Below, in pieces: positions 25,489-34,037 of a stretch of DNA of 64,000 bases. The stretch lies in assembly GCF_009908285.1 (NCBI RefSeq), contig NZ_JAAARM010000029.1:19942-83941 (forward strand). Reading direction: 5' to 3'. Within the stretch, counting starts at the first letter, position 1. Every line of letters begins with the position of its first letter. The stretch is from Pseudomonas sp. Fl4BN1. Its GTDB lineage: Bacteria > Pseudomonadota > Gammaproteobacteria > Pseudomonadales > Pseudomonadaceae. The translations under genes and the position numbers were made by a program. The notes beneath the pieces are model-generated. The model searched no databases, was not told the DNA's origin, and was given only the letters and a program-made list of their open reading frames with translations.

Positions 25489-27408
25489 TCAGACGCGGAA
25501 GTGGCTGACCATCATCTGCAACTGGCCGCCCAGGCGGGCCAGCTCGACGCTGGAGGCGGCGGTTTCATCGCTGGCTGCGGCGGTCTGTTCGGACACGTCG
25601 CGCACGTTGATGATGCTGCGGCTGATCTCTTCGGCCACGGCGCTCTGCTGCTCGGCGGCCGCGGCGATCTGCTGGTTCATCGATTGGATGTTGGACACGG
25701 TGCGGGTGATGCTTTCCAGCGAGGCGCCGGCCTTGCGGGTCAGCTGGACGCTGCTGTCGGTCAGGCTGCGACTGTTGTTCATCACCGTGGCCACTTGCTG
25801 GGTGCCGTTCTGCAGGCCGGCCACCAGTAATTCGATCTCTTCGGTGGACTTCTGGGTGCGCTGGGCCAGGGCCCGCACTTCGTCGGCCACCACGGCAAAA
25901 CCACGCCCGGCTTCACCGGCTCGGGCGGCTTCGATGGCGGCGTTCAGCGCCAGCAGGTTGGTCTGCTCGGCCACGGCCTTGATCACGTCCATGACGCTGC
26001 CGATCTTGTCGCTTTCCTGTTGCAGCACGGTCATGGCGTCGGTGGAGCGCACCACTTCGCTGGCCAGGCGCTCGATCTGCTCGATGGCCTGGGCCACCAC
26101 CTTGTCACCCTGGCGGGCTTCGCTGTCGGCGGCGGCTGCGGCCTGGGAGGCTTCTTCGGCGTTGCGCGCGACTTCCTGCACGGTGGCGGTCATCTCGTGC
26201 ATGGCGGTAGCCACTTGATCGGTCTCGACTTTCTGGCTGTTGACCCCGGCGCTGGTTTCTTCGGTCACCGCAGACAGCTCTTCAGCGGCGCTGGCGATCT
26301 GGGTCACGCCGTCACGGATACCGCCGATCAGCTCGCGCAGGGTCACGCCCATGCGCACGATGCCTTGTTGCAGTACGCCGAGCTCGTCGCGGCGGGTGAC
26401 TCGCAGGTTTTCGGTGAGGTCGCCGGAGGCAATGCGCTCCACCACAGCCAGGGTTTCGCGCAGCGGGCGAGTGATCTGCCGGGTGATGATCACCGCGGCC
26501 AGTACACCCACCAGCAGGGCCAGCAGGGTGCTGATCAATTGCAGGCTACGGGCCTGGACGCTTTCGATGTCGCGTTGGTCCAGCTGGAACTGGTACAGGG
26601 CGTCGCTGCGGTCAACGATGTCGGCGCCCTGGTCGGTCATTTCCTTGCGCGCCTGCAGGGCGTCGTTAAAGGCCACCTTGAAGGCCTGCAGCGAGCTGCG
26701 GTAGTCGGTCAGGGCCGCTTCCAGCTGTTGCAGGGCATCACTCTGGGTGCTGCTGAAATGGGCCTTGAGCTGGCCCATTTCGGCAATCGCCGCATTGAGC
26801 TGGGTGAAGGCTTTCTGTTCGGTGCTCGGGTTGTTGGTGCTGGTGTAGCCGCGCACTTCATAACGGGCCAGCTGGAAGGCTTCCTTGGCCTGGGTGATGG
26901 CCTGGAACTGCTCGAAGCGCTGGTCGCTCAGGGGCATCTGCTTGACCCGGGTGTTGATCCCGTTGATCAAGTCATTGGCGAGTTCGGCATTCTGGTTCAT
27001 GGCCTGGCGCGCAGCATTGCCGGTGCGGTAGGCGTTGCGCATCTTGTTCAGCGAGTCCTGATAGGCGCTGATGGTCGTTCCCAGGCCTTGCAGGAGCTTG
27101 ATGCTGATCGGGCTCTGGAACGAGGTCAGGAGCTTTTTCTGGTGGGCGCTGAAATCATCCAGGGTGCTCTGCACGCCCTGGGCGGCGGTTTCGTCGCCAT
27201 TGGCCAGCATGTACTGCAGGCGAGTGACCCGCAGCTTGGTCAGGCCGTTGTTGAGCTGGGTGATGTCGCTCATCCAGTTGCTGCGGTCGATCAGCTTGCC
27301 CAGGCTGGTCCAGCCGGTCAGTGCCAGTATGGTGGTCAGGGCCAGGACCAGGCCGAAACCCAGGCCGAGCTTAAGGTTGACGCTTATGTTGGCAAACCAA
27401 CTATTCAT
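25489..27408 (-). CDS. Methyl-accepting chemotaxis protein, HBM sensor type
   Basis: Transmembrane chemoreceptor of 639 aa. The first membrane segment is at about residues 12-32, the helical periplasmic ligand domain at 33-285 and the second membrane segment at about 288-308. The HAMP domain at about 309-362 starts RQITRPLRETLAVVERIASG. The cytoplasmic signalling domain ends the protein and contains the hairpin tip EQTNLLALNAAIEAARAGEA. The ligand domain has the length and all-helical character of HBM receptors such as P. putida McpS, which senses TCA intermediates. The ATG at 27408 has GGAGGAATT before it. No C-terminal CheR-tether pentapeptide is present. AACAACAA at 27458-27465 in the leader is a possible Crc/Hfq site. 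The 358-bp gap to 27767 shows no gene. Confidence 0.9.
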   Translation of the reverse strand: MNSWFANISVNLKLGLGFGLVLALTTILALTGWTSLGKLIDRSNWMSDITQLNNGLTKLRVTRLQYMLANGDETAAQGVQSTLDDFSAHQKKLLTSFQSPISIKLLQGLGTTISAYQDSLNKMRNAYRTGNAARQAMNQNAELANDLINGINTRVKQMPLSDQRFEQFQAITQAKEAFQLARYEVRGYTSTNNPSTEQKAFTQLNAAIAEMGQLKAHFSSTQSDALQQLEAALTDYRSSLQAFKVAFNDALQARKEMTDQGADIVDRSDALYQFQLDQRDIESVQARSLQLISTLLALLVGVLAAVIITRQITRPLRETLAVVERIASGDLTENLRVTRRDELGVLQQGIVRMGVTLRELIGGIRDGVTQIASAAEELSAVTEETSAGVNSQKVETDQVATAMHEMTATVQEVARNAEEASQAAAAADSEARQGDKVVAQAIEQIERLASEVVRSTDAMTVLQQESDKIGSVMDVIKAVAEQTNLLALNAAIEAARAGEAGRGFAVVADEVRALAQRTQKSTEEIELLVAGLQNGTQQVATVMNNSRSLTDSSVQLTRKAGASLESITRTVSNIQSMNQQIAAAAEQQSAVAEEISRSIINVRDVSEQTAAASDETAASSVELARLGGQLQMMVSHFRV

Positions 27409-27767
27409 TGAATTCCTCCAGGAACGTAGCGCTTCTTGATCTAAGTTGGCTGGAAGATTGTTGTTCTTGGTGACCAGCAAGGTGTTTTGTAGGGGGTGTA
27501 TCGGCGGGATGTGCCATAGCTGAAACGATTTCGTCGGTATTGCGCCAGGACAATGTTTTAGCCGATGAACGGTTATTTTGCGGGATGAAGCGCCGTTCCG
27601 TTGAGCTTTTTTTCACATTCATTTCACCGCTCTGCCACGCCCACGAACCTAGAGTCAGGCTGGTTGCTGCCCAAGGTTCTGGGCAGTGCTCAATTGTCAT
27701 CAGGATTCTGTAGTCTCGGCACGAGCTGCTCAACACATCTAATCATTCGCAAAGGGGCGGCTGGACA

Positions 27768-28445
27768 GTGGCTACAAGACTTGTTTTTCCGCTGGTCAAA
27801 CGCTCGCTCTTGATCAGCAGCCTGATGCGCTACAAGCACCGTCTGGCGTTGCTGCTGGCGGTACTTCTGGTGATCCCCCTGAGTCTGTGGGTGTTCAAGC
27901 CGGCGGCGGTGCCCGATCTGGCCCACGGCAATGTGGCCGGGATCAACGCGCTGACGGCCGGGTGGGCCAAGGGCGAGATGATCGTGCTGGTGCGCCATGT
28001 GGAGCGCTGTGATCACTCCAATGCCGCCTGCCTGGGGCCGGCCGACGGTATTACCGACCGGGCCCGGGAAGTGGCGGTGGGGTTGGGGGCCCAGTTCGAG
28101 CACCTGGGCCTTGAGCGTGCCGATATCTACAACAGTCCGCTGACCCGTACCGCGCAGACCGCGAGCTACATGTTCAGCAAGGTCAGCAGTGGCGATGACT
28201 GGCTGTTCAACTGCAAGAACAGCATGTTGCGCGACGTGCTGGCGCATAAGGTCGCCGGGCGCAACCTGGTGCTGGTGACCCACAGCGAATGCATGGCGCA
28301 ACTGGAAAAGGACTTGAAGCTGGCGACCCCGACCCTGGGCTACGGTGCCTCCCTGTTCGTTTCCACCGACACCCTCAACGGTGCACCGAAGATGCTCGGG
28401 ATGATCGAGGCCAGTGACTGGCGTTCGGTCAACCTCAAGCCCTGA
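27768..28445 (+). CDS. Ais/PmrG-like histidine phosphatase family protein
   Basis: Protein of 225 aa with an N-terminal membrane anchor (residues 25-42, HRLALLLAVLLVIPLSLWVF) and a histidine-phosphatase domain. The motif MIVLVRHVERCDHS holds the catalytic RHxER, and VLVTHSECMAQ holds the second histidine. The paired cysteines around C-D-H-S-N-A-A-C resemble E. coli Ais, a lipopolysaccharide-core heptose phosphatase. A periplasmic location is therefore likely. The start is uncertain: GTG at 27768 or ATG at 27825, neither with a strong ribosome binding site. Confidence 0.75.
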   Translation: MATRLVFPLVKRSLLISSLMRYKHRLALLLAVLLVIPLSLWVFKPAAVPDLAHGNVAGINALTAGWAKGEMIVLVRHVERCDHSNAACLGPADGITDRAREVAVGLGAQFEHLGLERADIYNSPLTRTAQTASYMFSKVSSGDDWLFNCKNSMLRDVLAHKVAGRNLVLVTHSECMAQLEKDLKLATPTLGYGASLFVSTDTLNGAPKMLGMIEASDWRSVNLKP

Positions 28446-28508
28446 GTGCTATCCGTTGCTCCCGGAGGCTGGCCGTCGCGGTCAGCCAGGTGCGTCATGG
28501 GATGAGGC

Positions 28509-29078
28509 TCAGGGGGCCAGCAGGTCTTGCTCGGCGGGCGGGTTGTCGGCCGGTGCAGGACCTTCATAGATCCGCTGCGGGCTGATCAGGTTGGTGAACT
28601 CTTCGATCAGTCTCTGGATCGCTTCCGGCGGCTCACAGTTGCGAAACTCCATGCTGATCTGTACCTCGTCCGGGTCACGCTCCTGACCTTCACGCTTGCC
28701 GTTGCCGAAGGTGACGAAGAACTTCTCGCTCTGCAACTCGCCGTTCTCCAGGTCGTGGCTGGCCTTCTGCAGTTCCGTACCCTGCATGCGCACCGACAGA
28801 TTGACCGTCATCTTGTGCAGGGCCAGGCCCTTGGGCGATACCAGGGCAATCAGCGGAACGTTGATGATGTGCTGCTCGTTGAGCGCCACCTCGACCATCT
28901 TGGCCTTCATCGGCGTGCCCAGGTCATTGACGTTGTAGTCGAAGAACTGGTCGAACAACTTGATGTATTGCTGGGCGATCAGGTTGTGGGTGGCGGCCGC
29001 AGCCTGGTGCATGCCACGGGTGATATGGCTCAGGTCGCTGGCGGACATGGGCTCCTTGCGGCGGGAAAAAAACGCCAT
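28509..29078 (-). CDS. DUF2589-family protein (189 aa)
   Basis: Soluble protein of unknown function. The central segment (VEVALNEQHIINVPLIALVS, MTVNLSVRMQGTEL) and the C-terminal ISMEFRNCEPPEAIQRLIEE are the pattern I associate with DUF2589. The second gene of this family lies immediately upstream on the same strand (77 bp apart). Both proteins share the layout of an N-terminal helical part, a beta-rich middle and a P(P)EA(I/L)xR(L/V)I stretch near the end. The ribosome binding site reads AAGGAGCGTGATCC before ATG. Role unknown; the neighbours suggest a secreted or phage-like module. Confidence 0.7.
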   Translation of the reverse strand: MAFFSRRKEPMSASDLSHITRGMHQAAAATHNLIAQQYIKLFDQFFDYNVNDLGTPMKAKMVEVALNEQHIINVPLIALVSPKGLALHKMTVNLSVRMQGTELQKASHDLENGELQSEKFFVTFGNGKREGQERDPDEVQISMEFRNCEPPEAIQRLIEEFTNLISPQRIYEGPAPADNPPAEQDLLAP

Positions 29079-29154
29079 GGATCACGCTCCTTGTTCGGTG
29101 GCTAAGGTGCCCCACCGGAGCGGCGGGGCGGTTGCAGGGGGGGACAGATCAGCC

Positions 29155-29838
29155 TTACGGGTTTTTTCCGGCAGCTGCGGAGCCGTCGGCTTTCTTGGCG
29201 GTGGCCGGGTTGACCGGGTTGGTCAGGGCGTTGTCCCGAGACAGTTTGTCGGTGTCCTTGCTGGCGGTTACTCCCGGCAACATGATCGGCTTGGTGGCTG
29301 CGTCAGTGAGGAAGTCGATTACCCGCATCAGGGCTTCCGGTGGATCCTGACGGACGATCTTGGTGCTGATGGCGTAGCGCGCTCGAGTGTCGGTCTTGCG
29401 AGTCTGGGTCGATTTGTGGCTCGCCGCGCCCTTGACCGAAACGCTGAACGGACCCCAGCCCATCTTCGCCTCGAAACTGCCGGAGGCTTCATTGGAGCTG
29501 GTGTCCTCGGCCATCTGGCTGATGGTCAGTTCGAACTCGATCGAACCTTCCTCGATGGTGATGTTGGGGTGACTGATGGCCGCCAGCAGCGGGATGCGCA
29601 TCGTCTTCTTCACCGTGCCCTTGTAGACGCCCTGGTCATCCACCAGGGTCTCGTCGTAGTCGAACTGCACCGAAACCGCCTGGCCGTTCTGGATGCACAC
29701 CCCCATCAGGAAGTCCGCATAGGCTTTGCTCGCGGCGACCTGCGCCTGGATCATTGCCATCAGCGGACCGGTGATCATCTTGTCCAGGGGCAGAGCGGCA
29801 ATCACGCCGCCGATCAGGCCCTTATCGATATCTGCCAT
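29155..29838 (-). CDS. DUF2589-family protein (227 aa)
   Basis: Second DUF2589-type protein. The N-terminal helix pair (LIGGVIAALPLDKMITGPLM, AQVAASKAYADFLMGV) is followed by a beta-rich core (ITIEEGSIEFELTISQMAED, WGPFSVSVKGAASHKSTQTR) and the conserved DPPEALMRVIDFL. A charged, Ala-rich tail ends the protein. The ribosome binding site is AAGGAGAAACACC. It sits between the Mor-type regulator (83 bp upstream) and the shorter paralogue. The beta-core with helical N-terminus recalls self-assembling or membrane-associated proteins, but that is speculation. Confidence 0.7.
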   Translation of the reverse strand: MADIDKGLIGGVIAALPLDKMITGPLMAMIQAQVAASKAYADFLMGVCIQNGQAVSVQFDYDETLVDDQGVYKGTVKKTMRIPLLAAISHPNITIEEGSIEFELTISQMAEDTSSNEASGSFEAKMGWGPFSVSVKGAASHKSTQTRKTDTRARYAISTKIVRQDPPEALMRVIDFLTDAATKPIMLPGVTASKDTDKLSRDNALTNPVNPATAKKADGSAAAGKNP

Positions 29839-29920
29839 GGTGTTTCTCCTTGTTCTTCGCTGCGCGAAATGCGCCCCTGCAACTTAAGAAAACCGTGGTG
29901 ATTGATTCAGCGGGAATCGA

Positions 29921-30304
29921 TTACCGGGGAATGATGGCCTCCAGGCGGCGGATGTTGCCGATCTGCCGCAGACTCAGGCCGTACTTGTCCGCCAGGACGC
30001 TGCGCGAAATGCCCCCCAGGCTTTCCAACTGGATGTGCTGGTTACGGATCTGTCGGCAGAAGTGGTCGGCCTTGGGGATTTCCAGGGCCAGTCCGGCGAA
30101 GCGTTCGATCAGGGCATTGAGGGCATCGGGAGGCAGGATCAGGGCCAGGGAAGTGCGTTCGGCATGCTTGGGAATGTATTTCGGGCGGCCCCCGTATTCG
30201 CAGGTCAGGCGGTAGGCATTTTCCAGGCCGATGCAATCTACAAGGGCCTGCAGCGAGTGGGGCAGCTGGCGAATATCGATAAGGTTGAGGTCGTTCACGT
30301 CCAT
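29921..30304 (-). CDS. Mor-family (phage Mu middle operon) transcription regulator
   Basis: Protein of 127 aa. The N-terminal half has YRLTCEYGGRPKYIPKHAER, typical of Mor proteins, and the C-terminal HTH reads SRSVLADKYGLSLRQIGNIR. Mor is the activator of phage Mu middle genes, and chromosomal copies often control phage-derived or bacteriocin-like genes. It precedes both DUF2589 genes on the same strand and is divergent from the muramidase gene, so it may drive either or both. The leader has AAGGAGGTAACAAATGG, a near-perfect ribosome binding site. Confidence 0.8.
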   Translation of the reverse strand: MDVNDLNLIDIRQLPHSLQALVDCIGLENAYRLTCEYGGRPKYIPKHAERTSLALILPPDALNALIERFAGLALEIPKADHFCRQIRNQHIQLESLGGISRSVLADKYGLSLRQIGNIRRLEAIIPR

Positions 30305-30472
30305 TTGTTACCTCCTTGGAATGATGGATAAGGCCGGTTTGATCCTAAGGAGGTGTCTCGTCCTCTGTTCAGTGGGAAATTTCCCCCCTATTAGTGGGAA
30401 CTATTACAGGCTGATGCTGTATTGGTCGCTGGTGATGCACTGGTTTTTCTTCAAAAGGATGAGGAAATTCCC

Positions 30473-31030
30473 ATGTCACGCTATTCGATTGATTTCAGTT
30501 TCATCGCCGCCCTCGAGGGCGCTGCCAAGACCCAGGGGTATGTGCCCGATGCGGCCAACAGCAAGAGCGGGGTCACGGTGGGCACCGGTTTCGACCTGGG
30601 GCAACGCAAACTCAAGGACATGCAGGCGCTCAACCTGCCCGCGGACCTGCTGCAGCGTCTGGAACCCTACCTGGGGCTGACCGGGATGGAGGCGAAGAAT
30701 TTCCTCGATGGCCGGCCCTTGAGTATCAGCAGTGGTGAGGCGGAGCTGATCGATGAGGCGTTCAAGGCGCCCTTTGTCGAGCGCCTGGCGGCGCGCTATC
30801 TCAAGGCCAGCGGGGTGGACTTTGCCCAGTTGCCGGCGCCGATGCAGACGGTGATCGCGTCGGTGGCGTTCCAGTACGGCGACCTGGCCAGCCGCACACC
30901 GAAGTTCTGGGCCCAGGTGGTGGCCCGTGACTGGCCGAGTGCCCTGGCCAACCTGCGCAATTTCGGAGACCGCTACGCCCCCCGCCGGTGCAAGGAGGCC
31001 AATCTGCTGGGCTCGCAGCTCGCACCCTAG
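30473..31030 (+). CDS. Pesticin/T4-lysozyme-type muramidase
   Basis: Predicted peptidoglycan hydrolase of 185 aa with no signal peptide. The active-site pattern of the pesticin catalytic domain is visible: IDFSFIAALEG (candidate catalytic E15), then GVTVGTGFDLGQ (T35/T38 and D41). VASVAFQYGDL and a C-terminal SALANLRNFGDRYAPRRCKE complete the fold. Pesticin-domain proteins kill by cleaving peptidoglycan once delivered to the periplasm. Lacking a signal peptide, it would need phage-like lysis, a secretion system or lysis for export. It is divergent from the Mor regulator; ribosome binding site GATGAGGAAATTCCC. Confidence 0.78.
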   Translation: MSRYSIDFSFIAALEGAAKTQGYVPDAANSKSGVTVGTGFDLGQRKLKDMQALNLPADLLQRLEPYLGLTGMEAKNFLDGRPLSISSGEAELIDEAFKAPFVERLAARYLKASGVDFAQLPAPMQTVIASVAFQYGDLASRTPKFWAQVVARDWPSALANLRNFGDRYAPRRCKEANLLGSQLAP

Positions 31031-31071
31031 CCGCTTGCCGCCCAGGCCTTGGGCTTGGGCGGCGACCGGGT

Positions 31072-31530
31072 TCAGGGGCAGGGGAAGATTTGCAGCAGGC
31101 TCACGTTGCCCATATGGCTTGAGTCATTGGGGGCGGTGCCAGCGGGCAGGGTGCGCCAGTCCACCAGCAGGCACAGAGCCTTGAGTGGCTGTTTGGCCGC
31201 GGTACCGATGGCGGCGGAAAACTCATAGCGGTACAGCGCCTGGGTGGTGTCTTGCGCTGTGACACTGGTGGCGCTGCTCAGGGTGGTGCGGGCCATGTCC
31301 GGCACTTTGTCCTGGGTGACGGTGAAGCGCGGTTGTTCACCCTGGGGGTTGAATACACCGTTGTCCCGAGAGCGTTTCCACAGCTGTTGCCACTGGTTGT
31401 TGCCTGCCGCCTCGCCCAGGGTGGTGGCGTAGGCCTTCAGAGTGGTGGTGGAGGTATTGCTGGTTTCCAGGGCGTGGACGGCGCCGGCGAACAGGCTCAG
31501 GCCAATGATCAGTGAACGCAGAATCAACAT
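31072..31530 (-). CDS. Secreted hypothetical protein (152 aa)
   Basis: A signal peptide is clear (MLILRSLIIGLSLFAGAVHA, cleavage after about residue 20). The mature part is rich in Thr/Ser at its start (LETSNTSTTTLKAYATTLGE), contains two cysteines near the C-terminus (KALCLLVDW and LLQIFPCP) and ends 20 bases past the muramidase-side gap. I do not recognise a family. The ATG at 31530 follows AAAAGGAGCTCC. It lies 89 bp downstream of the metallopeptidase gene on the same strand. One possibility is a periplasmic partner or immunity protein for the toxic enzymes on either side; this is speculative. Confidence 0.65.
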   Translation of the reverse strand: MLILRSLIIGLSLFAGAVHALETSNTSTTTLKAYATTLGEAAGNNQWQQLWKRSRDNGVFNPQGEQPRFTVTQDKVPDMARTTLSSATSVTAQDTTQALYRYEFSAAIGTAAKQPLKALCLLVDWRTLPAGTAPNDSSHMGNVSLLQIFPCP

Positions 31531-31619
31531 GAGGAGGAGCTCCTTTTCAAGGCCGCGAAGGGCCCGCAACAGATTGCAGGAAAGGCACCCCGGCGACTGC
31601 GCGCCGCCGGGGTGAACGG

Positions 31620-32168
31620 TCAGCGGGCGTCGAGATAGTCCCAACGCAGGCCTTCCTTGTTGTTTTTCTCCATCAGTTCCTTGGCCACAGTGTTTTCGAT
31701 GGCGTTGACGTTGATGTTTTCCACTTCGAGGATGTTTCTGGCTGCCAGTTGGCGACGGAACTCGACCTTGTTGGTGAGGAATTGGCAGGCGTGCCCCAGT
31801 TCGTGCATCAGCACCAGGGCGGGAGACAGGCGTTCGACCCGATCACCGGAGAACAGCGCGAGGAATTTCTGAAAGTTGCTCAGGTCCGGTTGTTTGTATT
31901 TTTTCTCGATGGCGTAGATCCGCGACTTGAGGTTCCAGATGACGCTCCCGGCCTGGTGGGGCGAGTTGGACGCGGGTGGCGTCCAGCTGTCCACTTTGTC
32001 CGCCGCCGAGGAAGTGGTGACTTCCACCAGCAGGTCATCCTTGACGCCCAGCAACTCGTCGAGGAGGAAGTTGGCCAGGTCGGACTGACGCAGGTACTTG
32101 CATGCGTCGTCGAAGGTTTTCTGGGCGACGGCATGGCTCAGGGTGGTGCTGACAACGGTGATGGTCAT
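31620..32168 (-). CDS. Putative zinc metallopeptidase with HELGH motif (M91-like)
   Basis: Protein of 182 aa without a signal peptide. The segment ALVLMHELGHACQFL holds a zincin motif (H122, E123, H126). The C-terminal stretch VENINVNAIENTVAKELMEK followed by NNKEGLRWDY resembles the third-ligand region of M91 (NleD-like) effector peptidases. Such proteins are often delivered into target cells. The ribosome binding site is AAGGAGTCAGTC. It is followed by the secreted 152-aa gene. The activity is inferred from the motif, and the substrate is unknown. Confidence 0.72.
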   Translation of the reverse strand: MTITVVSTTLSHAVAQKTFDDACKYLRQSDLANFLLDELLGVKDDLLVEVTTSSAADKVDSWTPPASNSPHQAGSVIWNLKSRIYAIEKKYKQPDLSNFQKFLALFSGDRVERLSPALVLMHELGHACQFLTNKVEFRRQLAARNILEVENINVNAIENTVAKELMEKNNKEGLRWDYLDAR

Positions 32169-32350
32169 GACTGACTCCTTGGGGGAAACGCCCGTGGTTG
32201 GGCTGGAGTCATGGTTTCAAGGGCGGCAGGCGGGTATCAGCAGGAAAGGGTTCAAGGGTAAGGAAGCAATGTGCAGGGGGCCGTGGTCACGCTGAAGAAC
32301 CCTCAGTAAGCGTGTACCAAGGCTGGGATTGTTCCTGGCCTGGAACAACC

Positions 32351-32380
32351 AACGGCACCTGGTCCAGGTGCCGTTTTTTT
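32351..32380 (+). terminator. Strong hairpin with T run, oriented on the plus strand
   Basis: AACGGCACCTGG pairs with CCAGGTGCCGTT across a 1-nt centre, followed by seven T on the plus strand. No plus-strand gene ends here. The minus-strand glycosyltransferase stops 4 bp away, and read from that side there is no T run after the stem. A second inverted repeat (TTGTTCC / GGAACAA) lies at 32329-32348. It may end antisense transcription or an unannotated small RNA. The remaining 215-bp gap shows nothing else. Confidence 0.7.
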
Positions 32381-32383
32381 GCT

Positions 32384-33850
32384 TCAGCCAGCCGGGGGCA
32401 GGTTGACGAAGTAGTAGGCCTGGCGTCCCACCATCAGCATTTTCTGCACCTGCAGCGGCGGCTTGGGCGCTTCGGCACCGCCGAGCACGGCCACGTGCTG
32501 GGCCGACTCACGCAGAAACGCCAGCAGTTGTTCTTCGCTCTGCAGGTCCTTGAGCAGGCTCTGGGTGTAGAACACGCTGGCCCCGGCGATGCGCTCATTG
32601 GCCTGATACAGCGCCAGCTGATGACCGCTGGCCTGCAATGCCATGATCTGGTCGGTCACCGGGACAAAGGACAGTTCACGATCAGCCTTGGGCGCGGCCC
32701 ATTGAGCGCCGGCCAGGTAACCGCCGATCATCAGGCCCATGAGGGTGACAACCAGGCCTCGGCGCCGGCGTCCCACGGCACTCCACAAACCAGTCCCCTG
32801 GGCACGTTGGCCCAGGCGCTGGTACAGCACCGCGCCATATTCCGCCGCCAGCACCGCCGCCGCCGGGGTCAGGGACATCAGGTACACCGTGCGCTTGCTC
32901 GAAGCCAGGCATAGCAAGGCGAACTGCGCCAGCAGCCAGAGGGTGAAGAACAACAGGTAGCGGTTCTTCACCAGGCTTTTACGAAAGTGCCACAGGCCGA
33001 GGTAGACCAGGATGTTCCACGGTAAAAAGGCTTGGGGCAGCTTGGCCAGGTAGTAATAGAAGGGTTCGTAGTGCCCGGCCTCTTCAAAGGAGCCATCGAA
33101 ACGTCCGACGCTGTTGGTCCACAGCAATTCCCCCAGGGCTTGCAGGCCACCCCGTTGATAGAGCATGTACAGCCAGATCGCCAGGGGCACCAGGCCCAAC
33201 AGGGTCCACAGGCCGGGGCGCAGCCATTGGCCAAGGTCAAAGCGCTTGTCGATCAGGCTCACGGCCACCAGGTAGGCGAAGATCACCACCCCTGGCATGG
33301 CCAGGCCGAGTACTCCCTTGCTCAGGGTGGCAATGGCGATCCCGCCGGCGAAGGCCAGCCAGGCCAGCGGTGCCGGCTGCTGTTCGGCCTGGCGGCGCTG
33401 GGCCTGGAAAAATGCCAGCAGGGCCAGGGTCACCCCGAGGCTGAGCAGTGCATCCTCGCCCACGCCGCGCACGTTGCTCCAATAGCTGGCCATGGTCGCC
33501 AGCATCAGCCCGGCGGCCAGCCCCAGGGTGGCTGGCCGCCCGAAGCGGCGCAGCATGGCGTACAGCAGCATCACGCTGAACAGGCCGGCGAAGGCCGAAG
33601 CCAGGCGTACCGCCAGGGGCGTGCCACCGAAGGCGCGAATGGCGCCGGCGTCGAGCCACAGGCTCAGCGGCGGTTTTTCCAGGAATGGCGTGCCGAACAG
33701 GCGCGGCGTGACCCAGTCATCGTCCAGGTGCATTTCCATGGCGATGCCGGCGACCCGGGCTTCGGTGGAGCCTTGCAGCTGGTGATTGCCCAAGGCGAAG
33801 AAGAACAGCAGGCAAGCAAGCAGGAACAACAACGGTGCGGGTCGTGACAT
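32384..33850 (-). CDS. ArnT-like (GT83/PMT) glycosyltransferase, membrane
   Basis: Polytopic inner-membrane protein of 488 aa. The first periplasmic loop carries the hallmark acidic pair and motif of ArnT/PMT enzymes (STEARVAGIAMEMHLDDDWVT, then FLEKPPLSLWLDAGAIRAFG). KTVY-like LASSKRTVYLMSLTPAAA lies mid-protein, and a soluble C-terminal region follows. These enzymes move a sugar from undecaprenyl phosphate to lipid A or another acceptor in the periplasm. The gene is shorter than canonical ArnT (about 550 aa) and is not beside an arn operon. The start at 33850 has a weak ribosome binding site. Confidence 0.83.
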   Translation of the reverse strand: MSRPAPLLFLLACLLFFFALGNHQLQGSTEARVAGIAMEMHLDDDWVTPRLFGTPFLEKPPLSLWLDAGAIRAFGGTPLAVRLASAFAGLFSVMLLYAMLRRFGRPATLGLAAGLMLATMASYWSNVRGVGEDALLSLGVTLALLAFFQAQRRQAEQQPAPLAWLAFAGGIAIATLSKGVLGLAMPGVVIFAYLVAVSLIDKRFDLGQWLRPGLWTLLGLVPLAIWLYMLYQRGGLQALGELLWTNSVGRFDGSFEEAGHYEPFYYYLAKLPQAFLPWNILVYLGLWHFRKSLVKNRYLLFFTLWLLAQFALLCLASSKRTVYLMSLTPAAAVLAAEYGAVLYQRLGQRAQGTGLWSAVGRRRRGLVVTLMGLMIGGYLAGAQWAAPKADRELSFVPVTDQIMALQASGHQLALYQANERIAGASVFYTQSLLKDLQSEEQLLAFLRESAQHVAVLGGAEAPKPPLQVQKMLMVGRQAYYFVNLPPAG

Positions 33851-34037
33851 GGGTTTTTGGCCACCAGATCGAGGGGCGCAGGCAACAGTCTGCGGGCAAG
33901 CGCGAAAGTATACGGGGGTCTGTCTTAACAAATTGTGAACAAGGATTGTGGTCTAGTGTGGATACACCTCGATCCTTTCCTTCGCCCCTTAGAGTAGATC
34001 GTCCTTGAAACCGCCATACAAGAATAAGGCTGCGGTT

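Noticed and set aside
27409..27767. A flagellar sigma-28 promoter for the chemoreceptor
   Set aside because: A GCCGATGA block is present at about 27559 but on the wrong strand and without a matching -35 element; not supported.
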